From Chitinophaga vietnamensis (GTDB taxonomy: Bacteria; Bacteroidota; Bacteroidia; Chitinophagales; Chitinophagaceae): DNA of 64,000 bases. Where the stretch lies: assembly GCF_902167635.1 (NCBI RefSeq), contig NZ_CABHMS010000001.1:62001-126000 (forward strand), in the 5' to 3' direction. Positions 61,401-64,000 of this stretch are shown piece by piece (the first letter of the stretch is position 1; each line of letters starts with the position of its first letter). The notes beneath the pieces were generated by a model. That model was given only the letters and a program-made list of their open reading frames with translations. It was not told the origin of the DNA and did no database searches. Both the position numbers and the translations under genes were made by a program.

Positions 61401-61778
61401 AGAGGCCAGTACGCAGAGCGTAATGCCCTGGTGCTGCCGTTTTACAAACGTATGGACCTGAACATCACACAGGACGTTTTCGTATATGCCGGCAAGAACA
61501 AGACGAAACACACGCTGCGTATCACTTTTGATATTATCAACTTTGGTAATTTCCTGAACAGAAGATGGGGTGTGTCCAAGATGCCGAACAATACTTCTTT
61601 CCTGAAGTATGAAGGCCAGTTAAGAGATGCGAATGGTGTAGCTACAGCGGCGCCGGCGTTCTCTTTCCCTTATCTGGACCCGAAAAACCAGATTCCGCTT
61701 ACCAATACCTGGAAAGACAATACCAGCACCACTTCCCGCTGGCAGGGGCAGATTGGTATCCGTTATATGTTTAACTAG
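58434..61778 (+). CDS. TonB-dependent receptor, Oar-like with carboxypeptidase-regulatory domain
   Basis: 1114 residues from ATG 58434. Signal peptide to about residue 25 (FFLLLIPSFLMAQ), N-terminal carboxypeptidase-regulatory-like domain (about 29-110; GPVPGASIIAVHIPTGT), plug (about 115-245; SRSMADFTKLAPSANGL, VNVSPYDVRQGGFSGAG) and a large barrel to the end (IGIRYMFN). Oar-like receptors have no SusD partner, and none follows here. Upstream TAATTTTTG at 58422-58430 is close to the -7 element. Ligand unknown. Confidence 0.92.
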   Translation: MSPKFTRLLWGALFFLLLIPSFLMAQETTADIAGIVGSKDGPVPGASIIAVHIPTGTRYATVSRKDGRYNLPNLRVGGPYTLTISFIGYKDEKRENISLSLGQEYKADVNLVQSTSSLNEVVVKSAAQNKVINKGRTGSQEVITRSQLDRLPTVSRSMADFTKLAPSANGLSFGGRSNQYNNITVDGANFNNSFGLQPTLGSQTGSQPISLEALEQIQVNVSPYDVRQGGFSGAGINSVTKSGTNEFKGSVYTYVQTPGLQGRNVNNVTVPRPDFNYNLRGFSAGGAFVKNKLFFFISAEQERIKAPATSLVANKPGGVAGGNVSRAVADTLDALKQFLMSTYKYDPGSYQDYSYRTQSDKITVKIDWNVNDNNTFTFKYNYLKSFKDIPASNSGAPGTGRQPSSTGLPFSGSGYTINNNFNIFIAELNTRIGNKASNKFQVGFSAMRDFRSSLSGGNFPLVDILDGQGSSYTAFGYEPFTYNNKLNSNIYQLSDIFTLYKGKHEITFGTQNYYKTFLNGFAPNYEGNYRFNSMTDFYASAKNGSLTAARYALSYASTPDGSFPYAKIHSLELGFFAQDKWSITPSFTLTYGLRIDVPVIGNTFTRNDSLTALTFRDGVKLDVGQAPKTSVLVSPRVGFNWDVTHDGKTQIRGGAGLFAGPPPAVWLSNQAGNNGVQFGSFVAQTSASSPTIPYAFNPDPNAYRPGPGKLSTAYNIAAIDRNFKYPQVLKATLAIDRQLPGGIIGTLEANYAKDINAVYFQNVNLPNTGFQLDSTPDHRFRYTSAQIYGPIPGGKNTLSNPNISDAILMKNSNKGYSYFFTLQLQKSTPKLYLSAAYTYSKARSINDGGTIAQSNWRDRPVSGDPNADVLGYSNYYMPHRIVAAATYRFTWAKNFATSVGMVFEAAPAAASAYSSVASYTYSGDLNGDASNGNNDLIYIPNNANEIKLVPVGYGDKGYNPSTNPDQRSASVIWNQLDNYIKQDDYLSHHRGQYAERNALVLPFYKRMDLNITQDVFVYAGKNKTKHTLRITFDIINFGNFLNRRWGVSKMPNNTSFLKYEGQLRDANGVATAAPAFSFPYLDPKNQIPLTNTWKDNTSTTSRWQGQIGIRYMFN

Positions 61779-61799
61779 TTAGTACCAACGATAGTAATG

Positions 61800-61832
61800 A
61801 AAAAGGGAGACGCTTATAGCGTCTCCCTTTTT
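61800..61832 (+). terminator. Intrinsic terminator of the TonB receptor gene
   Basis: Stem AAAAAGGGAGACGC / GCGTCTCCCTTTTT, 14 bp, loop TTATA, ending in TTTTT. It lies 21 bases after the stop. Confidence 0.85.
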
Positions 61833-61851
61833 AGTTTAAGACAAAAAAAAG

Positions 61852-61877
61852 ACCTGCAAGCTAAAAAACCCGCAGGT
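61852..61877 (-). terminator. Possible minus-strand terminator after mce
   Basis: Minus-strand stem ACCTGC / GCAGGT followed by a run of T (61850 to 61843). It would end an mce transcript about 315 bases past its stop. Between the two hairpins and 62191 the region is AT-rich with no gene, repeat or promoter match recognised. Confidence 0.45.
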
Positions 61878-62191
61878 GTTCATAACCTATGCCAACTTTA
61901 GAGTAATCGTAAAAACTTAGAAATTATACCGGGATAAGATTTAAGTTTTGTAATTATTTTGAGTTAATATCTTTTTTCAGTTTTTGGTATTTTATAGAGA
62001 TAACATGCAAGGAAACAAATTGTTCAAAAAATCTAAAAATTTAATTTGATACTTGAATTGCTCCCTTTCTTTGGGTGTTACAATATTACTTACGAAGGCT
62101 ATAATGTTTTGGATTGCTAAAATGGAAAAAAAATAGAAAAAATTATAATTATTTAATTTTCAAATATTTAATCAAAAGTAAATAGGTCACA

Positions 62192-62593
62192 TCAGCGTAT
62201 TTCCTGGCAGATCTCTATTAATACGCCATTGGTGTTTTTGGGATGAAGGAAGCAGATCAGTTTATTATCGGCTCCTTTTTTCGGCGTTTCCTGCAATAGC
62301 ACAAAGCCTTCGGCCTGCAGGCGTTTCATTTCTGCATGGATATCTTCCACTTCAAAAGCAATATGATGCATGCCTTCGCCTTTTTTGTCGATGAATTTGG
62401 CAATGGCGCTTTCCGCGCTGGTGGCTTCCAGCAGCTCTATTTTGGTATCGCCCTGTAAGAAGAAGGCTGTTTCAACGTGTTCACTGGCTACGGCTTCGGT
62501 TTTGTAGCAGGGCGTGTTCAGCAGTTTCTCAAACAACGGGATGGAGGTGTCCAGCGATTTTACGGCGATACCGATATGTTCTACTTTGAGCAT
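62192..62593 (-). CDS. mce: Methylmalonyl-CoA epimerase
   Basis: Interconverts (R)- and (S)-methylmalonyl-CoA in propionate metabolism. 133 residues, one VOC fold. Metal ligands visible: H6 (VEHIGIAV), H75-region (GMHHIAFEVED), and the C-terminal glutamate (NGVLIEICQEI), plus the acid pair. Divergent from cysteine desulfurase. Confidence 0.93.
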   Translation of the reverse strand: MLKVEHIGIAVKSLDTSIPLFEKLLNTPCYKTEAVASEHVETAFFLQGDTKIELLEATSAESAIAKFIDKKGEGMHHIAFEVEDIHAEMKRLQAEGFVLLQETPKKGADNKLICFLHPKNTNGVLIEICQEIR

Positions 62594-62631
62594 GTGCGAT
62601 TATTTTAGTAAGATGACCAGCGCGAATGTCG

Positions 62632-62639
62632 TAATTTTG
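62632..62639 (+). promoter_or_regulatory. Putative -7 element of cysteine desulfurase, near-leaderless
   Basis: TAATTTTG, exact consensus, only six bases before the ATG at 62646, so transcription would begin at or within a few bases of the start codon. Confidence 0.5.
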
Positions 62640-62645
62640 TAGCTT

Positions 62646-63839
62646 ATGTTGAAACGCCCTGTTTACCTCGATTACAACGCTACCACGCCCTGCGATCCGC
62701 GGGTGGTGGAGGCGATGTTGCCTTTTTTCACGGAAGCTTTTGGTAATGCGGCCAGCCGCCATCATCCTTACGGGTGGGCCGCTGAAGAAGCGGTGGATCA
62801 GGCCCGGGAGCAGGTGGCGCAACTCATCGGTGCAGAACCGGGAGAGATCATCTTCACATCCGGCGCTACCGAAGCCGTGAACCTCGCGCTGAAAGGCGTT
62901 TTCGAGCTGTATGCCTCCAAAGGTAATCATATCATCACCTCCATACTGGAACACAAAGCGGTGCTCGACACCTGTAAACACCTGGAAAAACTGGGCGCCC
63001 GCATCACGTATCTGCCGGTAGACCACGAGGGGCATATTTCGCTGGAAGCGCTGGAAGCCGCCATCACGCCGCAAACCATACTGGTGGCCATCATGTATGC
63101 CAACAACGAAACCGGCATCATCAACCCCATTCAAGAGATCAGCGCTATCGCGCATCGCCACCAGCTCATCATGATGAGCGATGCCACCCAGGCAGTGGGG
63201 AAAATTCCGGTGCAGGTTAATCACGATGGTATCGACCTGCTGGCGCTGAGCGCCCATAAGCTCTACGGACCGAAAGGCACAGGCGCCCTGTACGTGCGCC
63301 GGAAAGGGCCAAGGGTAAGGCTGACAGCCCAGATGGACGGCGGCGGCCATGAGAAAGGTTTCCGCTCCGGCACCCTCAATGTGCCTGGTATTGTAGGTCT
63401 TGGCAAAGCGGCAGCACTTTGCGCCGGGGAAATGACCGCCGACGCAAACCGCCTCTCTGCTCTGAGAAACCAGCTGGAAGCCGCTTTGCTGCAAATAGAA
63501 GCTACCAACGTAAACGGCTCAACGAAACAGCGTCTGCCACATGTAACCAATATCTCCTTCGACTATACCGAAAGCCAGACCCTGCTCATGAGCATCAACA
63601 AAGATATTGCCGTGTCTTCCGGGTCGGCCTGTACATCGGCCTCAATGGAGCCCAGTTACGTGCTCAAAGCCATGGGCTTGCCGGACCATCTGGCCCATGC
63701 CGCGCTGCGCTTCAGTTTGGGCCGCTTCACAACCAGCGAAGAGATCCGCTTTGTCATAGATCATATCACCAGCGCCGTTGCCGCCCTCCGGGCGGTAAGT
63801 CCGCTCTGGCAGCTGCATAAAGACGCTACCACGGAATAG
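62646..63839 (+). CDS. Cysteine desulfurase (NifS/IscS family)
   Basis: PLP enzyme releasing sulfur from cysteine for Fe-S clusters and other sulfur transfer. 397 residues. PLP lysine K205 (LLALSAHKLYGPKG), conserved H103 (SILEHKAVL), and active cysteine C329 in SSGSACTSASMEPS. Could supply sulfur to the moco rhodanese-MoeB system, but that is inference. Predicted leaderless or nearly so. Confidence 0.93.
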   Translation: MLKRPVYLDYNATTPCDPRVVEAMLPFFTEAFGNAASRHHPYGWAAEEAVDQAREQVAQLIGAEPGEIIFTSGATEAVNLALKGVFELYASKGNHIITSILEHKAVLDTCKHLEKLGARITYLPVDHEGHISLEALEAAITPQTILVAIMYANNETGIINPIQEISAIAHRHQLIMMSDATQAVGKIPVQVNHDGIDLLALSAHKLYGPKGTGALYVRRKGPRVRLTAQMDGGGHEKGFRSGTLNVPGIVGLGKAAALCAGEMTADANRLSALRNQLEAALLQIEATNVNGSTKQRLPHVTNISFDYTESQTLLMSINKDIAVSSGSACTSASMEPSYVLKAMGLPDHLAHAALRFSLGRFTTSEEIRFVIDHITSAVAALRAVSPLWQLHKDATTE

Positions 63840-63864
63840 TTGTTGGTAAACCGATATCCTCTTA

Positions 63865-63872
63865 TATATTTG
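63865..63872 (+). promoter_or_regulatory. Putative gldF -7 promoter element
   Basis: TATATTTG, exact consensus, 21 bases before the ATG at 63894. Confidence 0.55.
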
Positions 63873-63893
63873 CATTCTTACTAATTACTATTC

Positions 63894-64000
63894 ATGCTAG
63901 CCATCTTTAAGAAAGAGATAAACCAATTCTTCAGCAGTGTAACGGGCTATGTGGCCATTATCCTGTTTTTGCTGGCAAACGGACTATTCCTGTTCGTATT
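63894..64000 (+). CDS. gldF: Gliding-motility ABC transporter permease GldF (5' part only)
   Basis: Only 35 codons are present before the window ends. The start (MLAIFKKEINQFFSSVTGYV) and the following hydrophobic stretch (AIILFLLANGLFLFV) match the N-terminus of GldF, the membrane subunit of the GldAFG transporter needed for gliding. The rest lies beyond the window. Confidence 0.85.
   Translation, partial: MLAIFKKEINQFFSSVTGYVAIILFLLANGLFLFV

Noticed and set aside
60210-61511. 433-residue antisense frame under the TonB receptor
   Set aside because: Shadow frame of a GC-rich real gene; no recognisable domain and no promoter. The same applies to long antisense frames at 1632-2507, 32124-32807 and 40591-41367.

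Overview
The window looks like chromosome of a gliding Bacteroidetes bacterium, most likely a Chitinophaga-like member of the Chitinophagaceae. Evidence: GldB and the start of GldF, a large Oar-like TonB-dependent receptor, LytS/LytTR signalling, paired DUF1800/DUF1501 genes, a YceI/DUF5777 operon, a Bacteroidetes-type Hcp (TssD), and repeated matches to the Bacteroidetes -7 promoter element TAnnTTTG just upstream of genes. No rRNA, tRNA, insertion sequence, prophage or CRISPR array was seen. The family call rests on gene content and style, not on a database match.

Layout. 1-5274 (minus): RND efflux operon, adaptor - pump - TolC channel (cut by the window edge). 5676-7913 (plus): acpP-fabF-rnc. 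7910-10097 (minus): WYL regulator with two GyrI-like genes. 10423-12854 (minus): cytochrome bd oxidase cydAB with an FNR-like box. 13317-14791: divergent alcohol dehydrogenase and HxlR regulator. 14888-20315 (minus): condensin-like JetA-JetB-JetC operon with no JetD. 20529-24377 (minus): acyltransferase - LytS kinase - LytTR regulator - bestrophin. 24479-24843: palindromic repeat array. 24995-30486: cysteine-free redoxin-like protein, serine hydrolase, orphan MacB/FtsX permease, small-RNA candidate and LuxR regulator. 30772-38648 (plus): orphan type VI secretion cassette (Hcp, VgrG, unknown protein, 1188-residue effector, lipoprotein). 38725-41388 (minus): DUF1501/DUF1800. 41433-47694: molybdenum cofactor cluster (moeA, moaC, mobA-like, moaE, moaD, DUF7009, moaA, tauE, moeB-rhodanese). 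47812-52465 (minus): GNAT, cytochrome-like lipoprotein, serS, nadE, outer-membrane barrel. 52536-53012: second array of the same repeat family. 53096-64000: gldB, apaG, a small HExxH protein, DUF5777/YceI/CX4CH operon, murF, TonB receptor, mce, cysteine desulfurase, gldF (cut).

How it fits together. Most of the window is core metabolism and envelope biology. The accessory parts are the secretion cassette, whose effector appears to carry two peptidoglycan-attacking domains behind a PAAR-like tip with a candidate immunity lipoprotein directly after it; the JetABC locus; and two arrays of a 50-51 bp palindromic repeat, both between divergent genes. Many gene ends carry very long perfect hairpins whose arms are built from short repeated motifs. 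Several promoters imply very short 5' leaders and settle start codons, for example GTG for murF.
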